The notes beneath the pieces are model-generated. The model saw only the letters and a list, made by a program, of their open reading frames with translations, had not been told where the DNA came from and did no database searches. A DNA stretch of 64,000 nucleotides from Kocuria sp. (lineage in GTDB: Bacteria > Actinomycetota > Actinomycetes > Actinomycetales > Micrococcaceae). The DNA lies in assembly GCF_030538595.1 (NCBI RefSeq), contig NZ_JAUNTS010000001.1, positions 447,439-511,438 of the forward strand. Reading direction: 5' to 3'. Numbering within the stretch: the first letter of the stretch is position 1; each line of letters begins with the position of its first letter. Both the position numbers and the translations under genes were made by a program. Shown here piece by piece: positions 25,900 through 35,500 of the stretch.

Positions 25900-27636
25900 C
25901 TACGGTTTCCCCGATTCACCAGCCGTGATTTCCGCCAGTACCGCCTCTGCCGCCAGCACCGCACCGACTTCCACCCGATGGTGCAGCACACCATCCCGGT
26001 GTGCCGTCACCTGGGTCTCCATCTTCATGGCGTCCAGAACGGCAACGGCTTGGCCCTGGGTGACCGCGGCGTCGTCGTTCACCAACCAGCGCACCAAAGT
26101 GCCCGGCGACGGCGCCCGCAGCTCACCCGATTTCTTGTGCTCTTCACCGTCTGTGGGCTTGTCCCCGCCAGTACCGGCTTGGGCCAGAAGGGCTGCGGGC
26201 AGCCCCAGCACAACGCGGCGGCCGTCAATCTCCACGGGGAAGCGTTGCAGGTCCGGACCCGCCACTGGTTCCGGCCGTGGTTGAGCCTCCACTCGCTGCA
26301 GAAGCGTGGCTTCAATCCACTGGGTGTGCACGGCAAAGCCATCCGTACGAAACTCGGGGGATTCCAGCACCAAGCGGGCGAATGGAACCACGGTGGCGGG
26401 ACCGCTGACCTCCAGTTCGTGGAGCGCCCGGTGAGCCCGACGCAGCGCCGCCTCCCGGTCCGGTGCGTGGACGATCAATTTGGCCATCAGGGAGTCAAAG
26501 GCCGGTTGCACCGTGTCCCCGGTTTGCACGCCGGCATCCCACCGCACCCCGGGGCCGCCCGGTACGCGCAGCAGGTCAATCACCCCCGGGCTCGGCAAAA
26601 ATCCCCGCCCGGGGTCCTCGGCATTGATCCGGATCTCCACCGCGTGCCCCACCGGCGGTGGAGTGGAGGTGAAGGAAGGCCCTTCTCCGCAGGCAATACG
26701 CAATTGCTCCCGCACCAGATCAGTGCCTGTCACCATCTCAGTCACAGGGTGTTCCACCTGCAACCGGGTGTTGACCTCCAGGAAGGACAACGTGCCATCC
26801 GCGGCCAGCAGGTATTCAACGGTTCCGGCTCCGCGGTAATTGACTTCCGCGCAGATCTTGCGGGCGGAGTCGTGCAGTTCACGGCGCTGTTCGGCGCTGA
26901 GTCCAGGCGCTGGGGCTTCTTCCACGAGCTTCTGGTTACGCCGCTGCACAGAACAGTCGCGGTCGCCAACCACCACCACGCCACCGGCGCCGTCGCCCAA
27001 CACCTGCACCTCCACGTGGCGCGGGGCCTCCAGGAATCGTTCAATGAAGCACTCCCCGCGCCCAAAGGCCGCAATGGCCTCTCTGCGTGCAGCTTGAAAA
27101 GCCTCCGCCACCTCCTCCAGATCGCGGACGATTTTCATGCCGCGACCCCCACCGCCATGGGCGGCCTTGATGATGACCGGCAGCCCGTGTTCCTCCACAA
27201 AAGCAACGGCTTGGCGGGGGTCCTCCAGCGGTTGGTCGGTACCCGCAGCCAACGGCGCCCCCACCTGCTGTGCCAGGCGCCGGGCGGTCATTTTGTCCCC
27301 CAGCGCCGTGATGCTCTCCGGTGTGGGACCGATCCAGACCAGTCCAGCCTCCTGGACAGCCCGAGCAAATTCCGCACTTTCGGAAAGAAATCCGTAGCCC
27401 GGGTGAATGGCATCTGCACCGGAGAGCTGCGCTGCATTCAGCAAAGACTCGATGGACAGGTAGGTCTGCGCTCCGGTGGTGCCATCCAGTCCGTAGGCTT
27501 CATCGGCCAGGCGCACGTGCATGGCATCTGCGTCTTGATCCGCATAAACGGCCACGGACACATAACCGGCCTCAGCACACGCACGGATGACTCGAACCGC
27601 AATTTCCCCGCGGTTGGCGATCAGGATTTTCTTCAC
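25900..27636 (-). CDS. biotin carboxylase fused to biotin carboxyl carrier domain
   Basis: 578 aa. Residues 1-450 are an acetyl-CoA-carboxylase-type biotin carboxylase: ILIANRGEIAVRVIRACAEA, GYGFLSESAEFARAV, the ATP-grasp glycine loop HGGGGRGMKIV, CSVQRRNQKLVEEAPAP and EVNTRLQVEHPVTEMVTG. The last 75 residues form a biotinyl domain with AMKMETQV, the Lys at about residue 537 being the biotin site. It lacks any carboxyltransferase part. GTG 27636 overlaps the stop of the PxpB-PxpC fusion (GTGA), and that neighbour has the carboxyltransferase-like domains found in urea carboxylase. Together they could form a biotin-dependent carboxylase acting on 5-oxoproline or a related lactam; that is inference from context. 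Confidence 0.9.
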   Translation of the reverse strand: MKKILIANRGEIAVRVIRACAEAGYVSVAVYADQDADAMHVRLADEAYGLDGTTGAQTYLSIESLLNAAQLSGADAIHPGYGFLSESAEFARAVQEAGLVWIGPTPESITALGDKMTARRLAQQVGAPLAAGTDQPLEDPRQAVAFVEEHGLPVIIKAAHGGGGRGMKIVRDLEEVAEAFQAARREAIAAFGRGECFIERFLEAPRHVEVQVLGDGAGGVVVVGDRDCSVQRRNQKLVEEAPAPGLSAEQRRELHDSARKICAEVNYRGAGTVEYLLAADGTLSFLEVNTRLQVEHPVTEMVTGTDLVREQLRIACGEGPSFTSTPPPVGHAVEIRINAEDPGRGFLPSPGVIDLLRVPGGPGVRWDAGVQTGDTVQPAFDSLMAKLIVHAPDREAALRRAHRALHELEVSGPATVVPFARLVLESPEFRTDGFAVHTQWIEATLLQRVEAQPRPEPVAGPDLQRFPVEIDGRRVVLGLPAALLAQAGTGGDKPTDGEEHKKSGELRAPSPGTLVRWLVNDDAAVTQGQAVAVLDAMKMETQVTAHRDGVLHHRVEVGAVLAAEAVLAEITAGESGKP

Positions 27637-29291
27637 AACTGCTCTCCTTCAATCCGTTCAGCGCGCTCATCCCGGTAAAACCGAATCCGGGTTCCCGGGG
27701 GAAGTTGTCCGGCAAGGTCCAGGTGGTCGTCTGTCACGGCCCCGATGATCGGGTAACCGCCCGTCAACGGATGATCCGGTAGAAACAACACGGGTTGACC
27801 GTCCGGTGGGACCTGGATGGCGCCGGTCACTGCCCCTTCACTGGGCAGTTCACCGTCCAGAGCTCGCTCCAAGGGGGTCTCCCCCGCAAGGCGCAAGCCC
27901 ACACGGTCCGACCGCTGAGTGACCTCCCAGTCCTGTTCCAGCAGCGTTTGCACGGCGGCAGCGGTGAACCAGTCATCTCTGGGGCCCAACGTGATGGCCA
28001 GTTCCACGCTCTCCCCCGGTTGCGGAAGGTGGCGCTGTCCACCGCTGAGTTCGACGACGTTCGGGGCATCCCCGGGGTCCCCCACCGGAATGCGGTCCCC
28101 GGTGTGCAGTGCTGCGGGCCCCAGCCCGGCCAAGGTGTCAGAGGCACTGCTGTTCAGTGCGCGTGGTGCCGCAATCCCACCCCGGACCGCCACCAGATAG
28201 CGCAGTCCAGCTGACGGGTACTGCATGGTGATGTGGTCCCCGTCCTCCACCGCAAACGCGGCACCGGTTGATACGGCGTGTTCCACGCCGTCGGCCGCGT
28301 GCAGCGCCACCTCACCTTCAGCTCCCATCACGGCCATGATGGTGGGCGGGCCCGCATAGGCCAAGCTCACGGCTCCCACGCATTCCAGAACTGGCTCACC
28401 GGGTGCGTTGCCCACGGCACGGTTGGCTGCCCGGAGGGCGATCCGGTCGGCGGTGCCGGAGGCACAGACTCCCAGAGCTGCATGTCCCGGGCGGCCCAGG
28501 TCTTGGACCAAGGTCTGCACTCCCGACTGGGTCACACGTAACTCACCGGCGGCGCCGTACGGACCGTCCTGGATGTTCGAGGGCGACGGCGCGGCAGCAT
28601 CACCTTCGGGGGCGGGCACGCCTGAGGCCGTGCGGTCGGCGTCGTGGGTGGTGGTGTGGGTGGTGGCGCTCAGGTTCGCCACTGGCCGCGGTGCCCGCTG
28701 GAAAGTGACCTCAGTGCCCGGGGCCAGGAGCGCCGGCGGCTCCCGGTCCAGGTCCCACAGGCGTTCGTCCGTGCGGCCGATCAGCTGCCAGCCACCGGGG
28801 CTTTCGCGGGGGTAAATCCCCGTGAACGGACCGGCAAGCCCCACCGACCCTGCGGGGACTTTGGTGCGTGGGGAACTGCGCCGCGGCACGTCAAAGAGCG
28901 GATCAGAGCTCACCGCGTAGCCAAAACCCGGGGCAAATCCGGAAAAAGCCACCTGCCACGGCACCGCCAGGTGGCGGGCGATGACCGTCTCCGCAGCGAC
29001 ACCCAATATCTCAGCCACCTCCGTGAGATCCTGGCCGTCGTAGTGCACGGCAATGCTCACCTGCCGCGAGTGGGCGCTCAGGGCTTCCTGCACCGGGGCC
29101 GCCCTGAGATCGGCGGCCAGTTCCCCCGCGGAAATCTGCGCGGGATCAAAACGCACCAGAACTGTTCGCGCCCCGGGGATCAACTCACGCACACCGGCCA
29201 CGTCTGTCCAAGACAGATTGAGACGCATGGCTTCTGCCAGGTCCGCAGCCTCCACCAGAAGTGCGGTGTCAGAAGCTCTGAGAATCCGCAT
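27633..29291 (-). CDS. PxpB-PxpC (KipI-KipA type) fusion, 5-oxoprolinase subunits
   Basis: 552 aa. Residues 1-215 resemble PxpB/KipI (carboxyltransferase domain C/D): SGFAPGFGYAVSSDPLFDVP with the conserved F-x-P-G-F-x-Y pattern, PRTKVPAGSVGLAG and YPRESPGGWQLIGRT. A low-complexity linker (about 215-250) follows. The rest is PxpC/KipA (domain A/B): VQTLVQDLGRPGHAALGVCA, GTADRIALRAANRAVGN and the DHPLTGGYPIIGAV tail. TGATG coupling joins it to pxpA upstream. In E. coli PxpA, PxpB and PxpC together hydrolyse 5-oxoproline to glutamate with ATP; fusion of B and C into one chain is common. Confidence 0.9.
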   Translation of the reverse strand: MRILRASDTALLVEAADLAEAMRLNLSWTDVAGVRELIPGARTVLVRFDPAQISAGELAADLRAAPVQEALSAHSRQVSIAVHYDGQDLTEVAEILGVAAETVIARHLAVPWQVAFSGFAPGFGYAVSSDPLFDVPRRSSPRTKVPAGSVGLAGPFTGIYPRESPGGWQLIGRTDERLWDLDREPPALLAPGTEVTFQRAPRPVANLSATTHTTTHDADRTASGVPAPEGDAAAPSPSNIQDGPYGAAGELRVTQSGVQTLVQDLGRPGHAALGVCASGTADRIALRAANRAVGNAPGEPVLECVGAVSLAYAGPPTIMAVMGAEGEVALHAADGVEHAVSTGAAFAVEDGDHITMQYPSAGLRYLVAVRGGIAAPRALNSSASDTLAGLGPAALHTGDRIPVGDPGDAPNVVELSGGQRHLPQPGESVELAITLGPRDDWFTAAAVQTLLEQDWEVTQRSDRVGLRLAGETPLERALDGELPSEGAVTGAIQVPPDGQPVLFLPDHPLTGGYPIIGAVTDDHLDLAGQLPPGTRIRFYRDERAERIEGEQL

Positions 29292-30055
29292 CAGGAACCT
29301 GCGAACGGAGCCATCTGAACACCTGATGCCTCCAGGATGCTGCGGGTCTGCGCCGCCATGGCGACGGACCCAGGGCTGTCGCCATGAACGCAGATGGACT
29401 GGGCATTGATCCGGACATCTGTGCCGTCCACCGAACGGATCACTCCGTCCTGCGCCAACCGCAACATGCGCTGGGCAACCTCAGCGGCATCATGCAGCAC
29501 AGCGCCACTGCGGGTCCGTGACACCAGTTGACCATCGGATTGGTAGGCACGGTCGGCAAAGGCTTCAGCGGCCACCGTCAGGCCCGCTTGTTCGGCAACC
29601 TCCAGAACAACGCCACCCGCCAGGCCCAAGAGCACCAGGGACGGGTCTATTGCTTTGATGGCGGCCACCACGTCACGAGCCTGGCGTTGGTCACGCGCAA
29701 TGGTGTTGTAGAGAGCGCCGTGCGGTTTGACGTAAGAGACATGACCTCCCAGCGCCGTGGTGATCCCCATCAGTGCGCCCAGTTGATACTCCACGTGGGC
29801 CTGCAACGTGGCCGAATCGACCTCCACGGCCGTACGGCCAAAGTTTGCGTAATCCCGATACCCCGGGTGTGCTCCCACGCTGACACCGCGGTCCAGCGCC
29901 GCCGCCACCGTGTCCCGAATCCCCTCCGGGCTACCTGCGTGAAAACCACAGGACACATTGGCACTGGTCACAATCTCCAGCATTGCCTGGTCGTCACCAA
30001 CCACGCGGTCTGGAGTGTTCTCTCCCAAGTCCGAGTTCAAATCCATGGTGGGCAT
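29291..30055 (-). CDS. pxpA: 5-oxoprolinase subunit A (LamB/YcsF family)
   Basis: 254 aa. [57 protein letters not shown] and [11 protein letters not shown] are the LamB/YcsF signatures. [13 protein letters not shown] completes the C-terminal conserved block. CAGGAGGACATC precedes ATG 30055. PxpA supplies part of the ATP-dependent ring-opening reaction on 5-oxoproline (pyroglutamate), a by-product of glutamine cyclisation and protein turnover. Confidence 0.94.
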   Translation of the reverse strand: MPTMDLNSDLGENTPDRVVGDDQAMLEIVTSANVSCGFHAGSPEGIRDTVAAALDRGVSVGAHPGYRDYANFGRTAVEVDSATLQAHVEYQLGALMGITTALGGHVSYVKPHGALYNTIARDQRQARDVVAAIKAIDPSLVLLGLAGGVVLEVAEQAGLTVAAEAFADRAYQSDGQLVSRTRSGAVLHDAAEVAQRMLRLAQDGVIRSVDGTDVRINAQSICVHGDSPGSVAMAAQTRSILEASGVQMAPFAGS

Positions 30056-30157
30056 GATGTCCTCCTGATGCCGTGCGTAGAAGAAACCTGCGGTGGAAAT
30101 ACTGCTGAGCGCGCCTGCCGATCTTGAATCAGGGTTTGACGCACCCGAATGGAACCG

Positions 30158-31456
30158 TCAGCCCGTGACGCCCAGGAAGGCAAAGATCGGCCCGATTGAA
30201 ACGCTACCCATGTACCAGGTCAGTGCTGTGACCAACGTGCCAGGTATCAGTAACCAGCGCGGATACTTGCTTACCCCCAGAAGATCAGGGCGGAACCACC
30301 CGATGTACATGAACACCGTGAGCCCCACGGGCAGGATCAATCCGTTGAAACCGCCCACGAACACCAGCAGGGCAGCGGGCGCGGTGCCAATCAAGAGGTA
30401 AATCACCAGGGACACCGCAATGAAAGCCACGGTGACCAGCTGTAATGGCCACCCGGTGGCCACCCTGCGACTGAAGGTGGAAAGGAAAGTGGCAGAAGTG
30501 TAGGCGGCCCCAATCACAGAGCTCAACGCTGCCGCCCAGAAAATCGCCCCGAAGATCCGCATGCCGGCATCGCCCAAGACCGCGCCGAAGGCTTGGCCTG
30601 CGGGATTGGCGGCCTGCCCCGATACGTCCAGCACAACCCCGGAAGCCACCACACCCAGGATGGCCAAGAAGAGGACGTACCGCATGACAGCGGTCACCAA
30701 AATACCGTTGGTGGCCGAGCGCATCACACCCGCGGAGTGCTGCGGTCCCGTGAGGCCCGAGTCCAGGTAGCGGTGCGCGCCCGCGTAGGTGATGTAGCCA
30801 CCAACCGTTCCACCGACGATGGTGGTGATGGTGGCAAAGTTCAGCTGGTCCGGTGCCACGGTCTGCCGCAGCGCCTCACCCACCGGTGGCTGTGAGATGA
30901 CGGCCACCACAACCGTCATCACAATCATGCCGATACCCAGCAGGATCAGAACCACGTCCATGACCCGCCCGGCCTTCTTGATCAGGAACAGAAGGATGGC
31001 CAGGGCTCCGGTGAGCAGTCCCCCGATCTTGGGGTCAATCCCCAGCAAGGCATTGAGGCCGAGCCCTCCGCCTGCAATGTTGCCGATGTTGAAGGCCAAA
31101 CCACCCATGACCACCAAGATCGCAATGAAGTGTCCGGAGAACGGAATGGCCCGGTTGGCAAGGTCACCTGCCCGCTGCCCGGAGGAGGTGATCATGCGCC
31201 AGATGTTCAGCTGAACAGCTATGTCGATGATCACGGAGGCCAAAATGGCAAAGGCAAAAGCTGCCCCCATGGTGGCGGTGAAGGTGGCCGTCTGTGTGAT
31301 GAACCCCGGCCCGATCGCCGAGGTTGCCATCAAGAAGATGGCACCGATCACAGCACCCCGGGAAACACTCTTACTGAGATTCGGGGAACGGTCATGACCA
31401 CCCCGACCCGGGCCATTGCCGGTGGAACCTGGAACCTTGGCGGTGGAGTCTGCCAT
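30158..31456 (-). CDS. NRAMP-like transporter linked to 5-oxoprolinase genes (YcsG-like)
   Basis: 432-aa membrane protein with about eleven helices after a polar N-terminus of 30 residues. GGAGGHD-like charged residues precede the first helix, SRGAVIGAIFLMATSAIGPG. The metal-coordinating DPGN of true NRAMP proteins reads GPGFITQTATF, and the helix-6 Met-Pro-His motif is absent: the region reads YITYAGAHRYLDSG. GAAGGGAAG precedes ATG. The Bacillus subtilis ycsF-ycsG-kipIA cluster has the same gene company, so I regard it as a YcsG counterpart. Uptake of 5-oxoproline or a related compound is inferred, not shown; divalent metal transport looks unlikely. Confidence 0.85.
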   Translation of the reverse strand: MADSTAKVPGSTGNGPGRGGHDRSPNLSKSVSRGAVIGAIFLMATSAIGPGFITQTATFTATMGAAFAFAILASVIIDIAVQLNIWRMITSSGQRAGDLANRAIPFSGHFIAILVVMGGLAFNIGNIAGGGLGLNALLGIDPKIGGLLTGALAILLFLIKKAGRVMDVVLILLGIGMIVMTVVVAVISQPPVGEALRQTVAPDQLNFATITTIVGGTVGGYITYAGAHRYLDSGLTGPQHSAGVMRSATNGILVTAVMRYVLFLAILGVVASGVVLDVSGQAANPAGQAFGAVLGDAGMRIFGAIFWAAALSSVIGAAYTSATFLSTFSRRVATGWPLQLVTVAFIAVSLVIYLLIGTAPAALLVFVGGFNGLILPVGLTVFMYIGWFRPDLLGVSKYPRWLLIPGTLVTALTWYMGSVSIGPIFAFLGVTG

Positions 31457-31475
31457 GTGACTTCCCTTCGGACAC

Positions 31476-31533
31476 GATCAACGTCTTCTGTGACGTTGAT
31501 CATAGAACAAACTACCCACTATTGTTCAACAAT
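31476..31533 (-). promoter_or_regulatory. promoter of the 5-oxoproline operon with two operator-like repeats
   Basis: On the minus strand TTGAAC (31524-31529) and TATGAT (31499-31504) form a -35/-10 pair with a 19-nt spacer. ATTGTTCAACAAT, a perfect 13-bp palindrome (31521-31533), covers the -35. GATCAACGT/ACGTTGATC (31476-31484 and 31493-31501, 8-nt spacer) covers the -10 and start. The divergent GntR regulator is the obvious candidate ligand. Confidence 0.5.
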
Positions 31534-31609
31534 CTTTTCGCCGAGGTTGCGCTTCCGTTTAGAACCCAGGCACCTCTGAGACCACCGCCGATCCCCGTAG
31601 AATCCAAGG

Positions 31610-32248
31610 GTGACTTACCGGGACTCGTTGGCAGAAACCCTGCGCCAGAAGATCATCGACGGTGAGTTCATGCCCGGCGCCCGGCTGTCCGAATCGGCGC
31701 TGACCAGTCAGCTCGATGTTTCCCGCAACACCCTCCGGGAGGCCTACCGGGTCCTCGCCGAGCAGGGCCTACTGGTCCATGTGCCGCACCGGGGGGTCTC
31801 AGTTGCGGCACCAACTGTGGCTGATGTGGTGGACATCTACAGGTGTCGGCGAAACATTGAGGGCACCTCACTGCGCCAGGCTCAGCCCCATCATCCGGGC
31901 GTCAGCCAGATGATGCGGGCATTGGAGCAAGCTGAAAATCACGCCGCGCAGCACAATTGGCTGGGAACGGGCAGCGCCAACATGGCTTTCCACGAGGCGA
32001 TCGTTTCCCTGGCGGACAGCCCCCGACTACTGCGCATGTACCGCAACGTTGCCGCAGAGCTGCGTTTGGTTTTTCTGGCCATAGATGACCCCCACACAGT
32101 GCATGAGCCTTTTGTTCAAGGCAATCGCGGCATCCTGTCGGTGTTCAACGAACAGGGCCCCGTAGCCGCGGCTGAGGAACTTGAGCGGTACTTGCTCTCC
32201 TCCGAGCGCAACGTGCTGGGCGCATACAGCCGAGCGGGCAAATCTTAA
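31610..32248 (+). CDS. GntR/FCD-family transcriptional regulator
   Basis: 212-aa FadR-subfamily repressor. Winged helix at residues 5-70: LRQKIIDGEFMPGARLSESA then SQLDVSRNTLREAYRVLAEQ and HRGVSVAAPT. An all-helical FCD effector domain follows, with ANMAFHEAIVSLADSPRL as the metal/ligand His-containing helix. GTG 31610 has only weak purines upstream but TAGAAT sits six bases before it, so the mRNA is probably leaderless. It is transcribed away from the NRAMP-pxp operon and is likely its repressor. Confidence 0.9.
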   Translation: MTYRDSLAETLRQKIIDGEFMPGARLSESALTSQLDVSRNTLREAYRVLAEQGLLVHVPHRGVSVAAPTVADVVDIYRCRRNIEGTSLRQAQPHHPGVSQMMRALEQAENHAAQHNWLGTGSANMAFHEAIVSLADSPRLLRMYRNVAAELRLVFLAIDDPHTVHEPFVQGNRGILSVFNEQGPVAAAEELERYLLSSERNVLGAYSRAGKS

Positions 32249-32519
32249 AGACTGTCTCCGTTACGGTTTGCCGGATTCGCGCTCAGGTCACAGGGCACAC
32301 GCAGCAGGCCCAGACCATAATTGAGACACCTCTCACCTACATAACGTATGCGCGCGCGTGCTTTAATCTTGGGTAACACCTGAATCCGGGGGAGGGTGTA
32401 CTCAACCGTAAGCTTCCCCGGTCTTCCGACGCACAGCCGCGCCCGATCCCTCAGGTCCTTGGCGGCGGTGTGCCGCATTCAGACGGACAGGGTAGGGGCT
32501 CGTTAGTACAGGAGCACCT

Positions 32520-35500
32520 GTGAACGCACTACCCACCGCACCTTTCACGGCTTCCATTCCGCAGATTCGCGGGGATGAGGCCCCTGAGAAACCCTCGGAT
32601 GGACTGCGCACTCCTTACTCCGCCGTCATTTTTGACATGGATGGAGTCATCACAGACACCGCCGCGGTCCATGCCTCAGCGTGGAAGCTGCTCTTTGATG
32701 CTGTCCTGGGCGACGACCGCCTGGAACCTCTGACCGACGGCGGTGAGATCGACCGCCGACAGTTCGAGATCACCACCGATTACCGTGATTTTGTGGACGG
32801 GCGCCGTCGTGAGGACGGCATCCGCACGTTGTTGGCCTCCCGTGGTGCAGCTTTGCCGGAAGGTAACGACGACGACCAAGCCGGTGCCTGGACAGTTCAG
32901 GGCCAAGCCGCGTTGAAGAACACCTTTTTTGGGGAAGCTCTGGAAGAGCACGGGGTCCGAGTTTTTGACGGCACCGTGAAGTTGATTGAACGGCTGCGCG
33001 AAGCCAAAGTTCCCGTGGGGCTGGTCACGGCCTCCCGCAACTCCACCAATGTGCTGGAACGTGCCGGATTGAGCAATCTGTTCGATCACATTGTGGATGG
33101 TGCCACCGCAGCCAGTCTGGGCCTGCCCGGCAAGCCCGCTCCGGACACCTTCCTGCTCTGCGCGCAAGAACTAGGTGTGGACCCGGCCAACGCTGTGGTG
33201 GTTGAGGACGCCGTGGCCGGTGTTGAAGCAGGTGTGGCCGGTGGGTTCGCGCTGGTGGTGGGCATTGCTCGCCACGGTGACCGCCAGGCGCTCTACAACG
33301 GTGGCGCCCACATGGTGCTCAACGATGCCGGTGAGCTGGACCTCGGTGCTGCCCGCGAAGATTCCTGGAAGCTGATCTTTGACGGTTTTGACCCCGCGGC
33401 ACAGCCGCGCCGCGAGTCCTTGCTGACGCTGTCCAACGGCTACATGGGCGTACGCGGCTCTCACTCTGAGCGTTCTGCGGATGGCATCCACTACCCGGGC
33501 AACTACCTGTCCGGTGTCTTCAATCGTGTGGTCAGCCACATCAACGGCCGCGACATCGAGCACGAATCCATGGTCAACGCCCCCAACTGGACGCACTTGG
33601 ACCTGCGGGCCTCCGGCGGCACCTGGTTGTCCGAAGGTGGCTTGGAGTACTCGGAAGAACGCACGGAACTGGATCTGCGTACCGGTGTTTTGACCCGCTC
33701 CATGACTCTGACCGACCTAAACGGTGATCTCACCGAAGACGGCGAGCGTCCCAAGCTCTCCGTGGTGCAGCGCCGACTTGTCTCACTGCGGCTACGTCAC
33801 CTGGGCGCTCAGGAAACCACCATCACGGCGTTGAACTTCACGGGCCGCATCCATGTCCGCACCGGCATCGACCCCGCCGTGACCAACAGCGGCGTGCAGG
33901 AGTACAAGGAACTGAACTCCTACCACCTGAACTCCATTGAATCCACCACGCTGCCGGATGAGGAGGAGACGCTGCTGAGCTTGGTCACCACCAACCAGTC
34001 GCAGATCCAGATTGCCACCGCTCAGCGCACTGAGGTGCGCGGTGGTGCTGCTATTCGGGCGCGGCGTGAAATTCGCCCGGGCGGCACGGAGTTCCGGCGT
34101 CACCAGGTGGGTGCGCGCAGGGGTGAACCGGTAGTCATTGACACCACCACCGCAGTGGTCACCAGCCGCGATGCCGCCATTGGCTCCCCGCGTGACGGCG
34201 CACTGTCCCAGCTGGACCGCAGCCCGCGCGGCTTCCGGGGACTGTTGCCGGGGCACGAACTGGCGTGGCAGCGGCTGTGGGACCGCTACGACGTTGATCT
34301 GGAGCCGGATCAGGCTCCAGAGGAACTGCTGACCCAGTTGGCACTGCGCACACATGTGTTCCACACGGCCCAGACCTTGGCCCCACATCTGTCCACCCGT
34401 GACGCCGGTGTTCCGGCGCGCGGTCTGCACGGTGAAGGCTACCGGGGGCACATTTTCTGGGATGACGTCTACATCCTGCCGCTGGTCTCCTTGCATGAAC
34501 CGCATGTGACCCGCTCGCTGCTGTCTTACCGGTGGCGCCGACTTCCCATGGCCTATTACCGCGCCCATGAATTCGGCCTGAAGGGTGCGGCCTTCCCGTG
34601 GCAGTCAGGTTCGGACGGACGGGAGGAGACTCCCCCGGAGCTTTACAACCACCACTCCCAGCGGTGGCTGCCGGACAACTCCTGGCGTCAGTTCCACGTT
34701 GGCTTGGCCATTGCCTTCAACGCGTGGCACTACTACGAAACCACGGGTGACATCGACTGGCTCTCCGGCCAGGGTGCTGAGCTGATCATCGGCATCACCC
34801 GCCTGTTCGCCTCTCTCACCGAGTTTGACGAGTCAGATGGCCGCTACCACATCAGCGGTGTGATGGGTCCGGACGAATATCACGATGGCCCCCGCGGCCA
34901 GCACGGCGGTGGGCTCAAGGACAATGCGTACACCAACGTGTTGGCTGCCTGGCTGTTCCGCCACTCGGCGCACATCTTCCACGACATGGTGGATCACCAG
35001 CGTGAAGAGCTCATGGCCCGCTTTGGTGTGACTGAGGATGAGCCCGCGCGTTGGCTGGAGATGTCCAGGAAACTCTCCATCGCCTTCAACTCCGATGGCA
35101 CCATTTCCCAGTACGACGGCTATGACGACCTTGATGAGCTGGACTGGGACTACTACAAGAAGAAGTACCGCAACATTGGCCGCCTGGATCTCCTGTTGGA
35201 GAACGAAGGCGACATGACCAATAACTACAAGCTCTCCAAGCAGGCTGACACCATCATGTTGGTCTACCTGTTGGGCCCGGAAGGTCTGATCGAAGAGCTG
35301 GGCTGCATGGGCTACGACATCGACTTGGATGTTGTGGAGCGCACCGTGGACTTCTACATTGCGCGGTCCTCCCACGGGTCTTCCCTGTCCAAGGTGGTCA
35401 ACGCAGCAGTCCTGGCCTGGTTGGCGCCGGACCGCTCCTGGGCCTCTTTCCAGGACGCCCTGGTGGTGGACATGGACGACACCCAGGGCGGCACCACCGG

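Noticed and set aside
30158..31456. Calling the NRAMP-like gene a Mn2+/Fe2+ transporter
   Set aside because: DPGN and the helix-6 Met ligand are missing, and the operon concerns 5-oxoproline.
32245..32478. 77-residue minus-strand frame between GntR and the GH65 fusion
   Set aside because: No ribosome site, no recognisable domain, and it overlaps the GntR stop; treated as intergenic.
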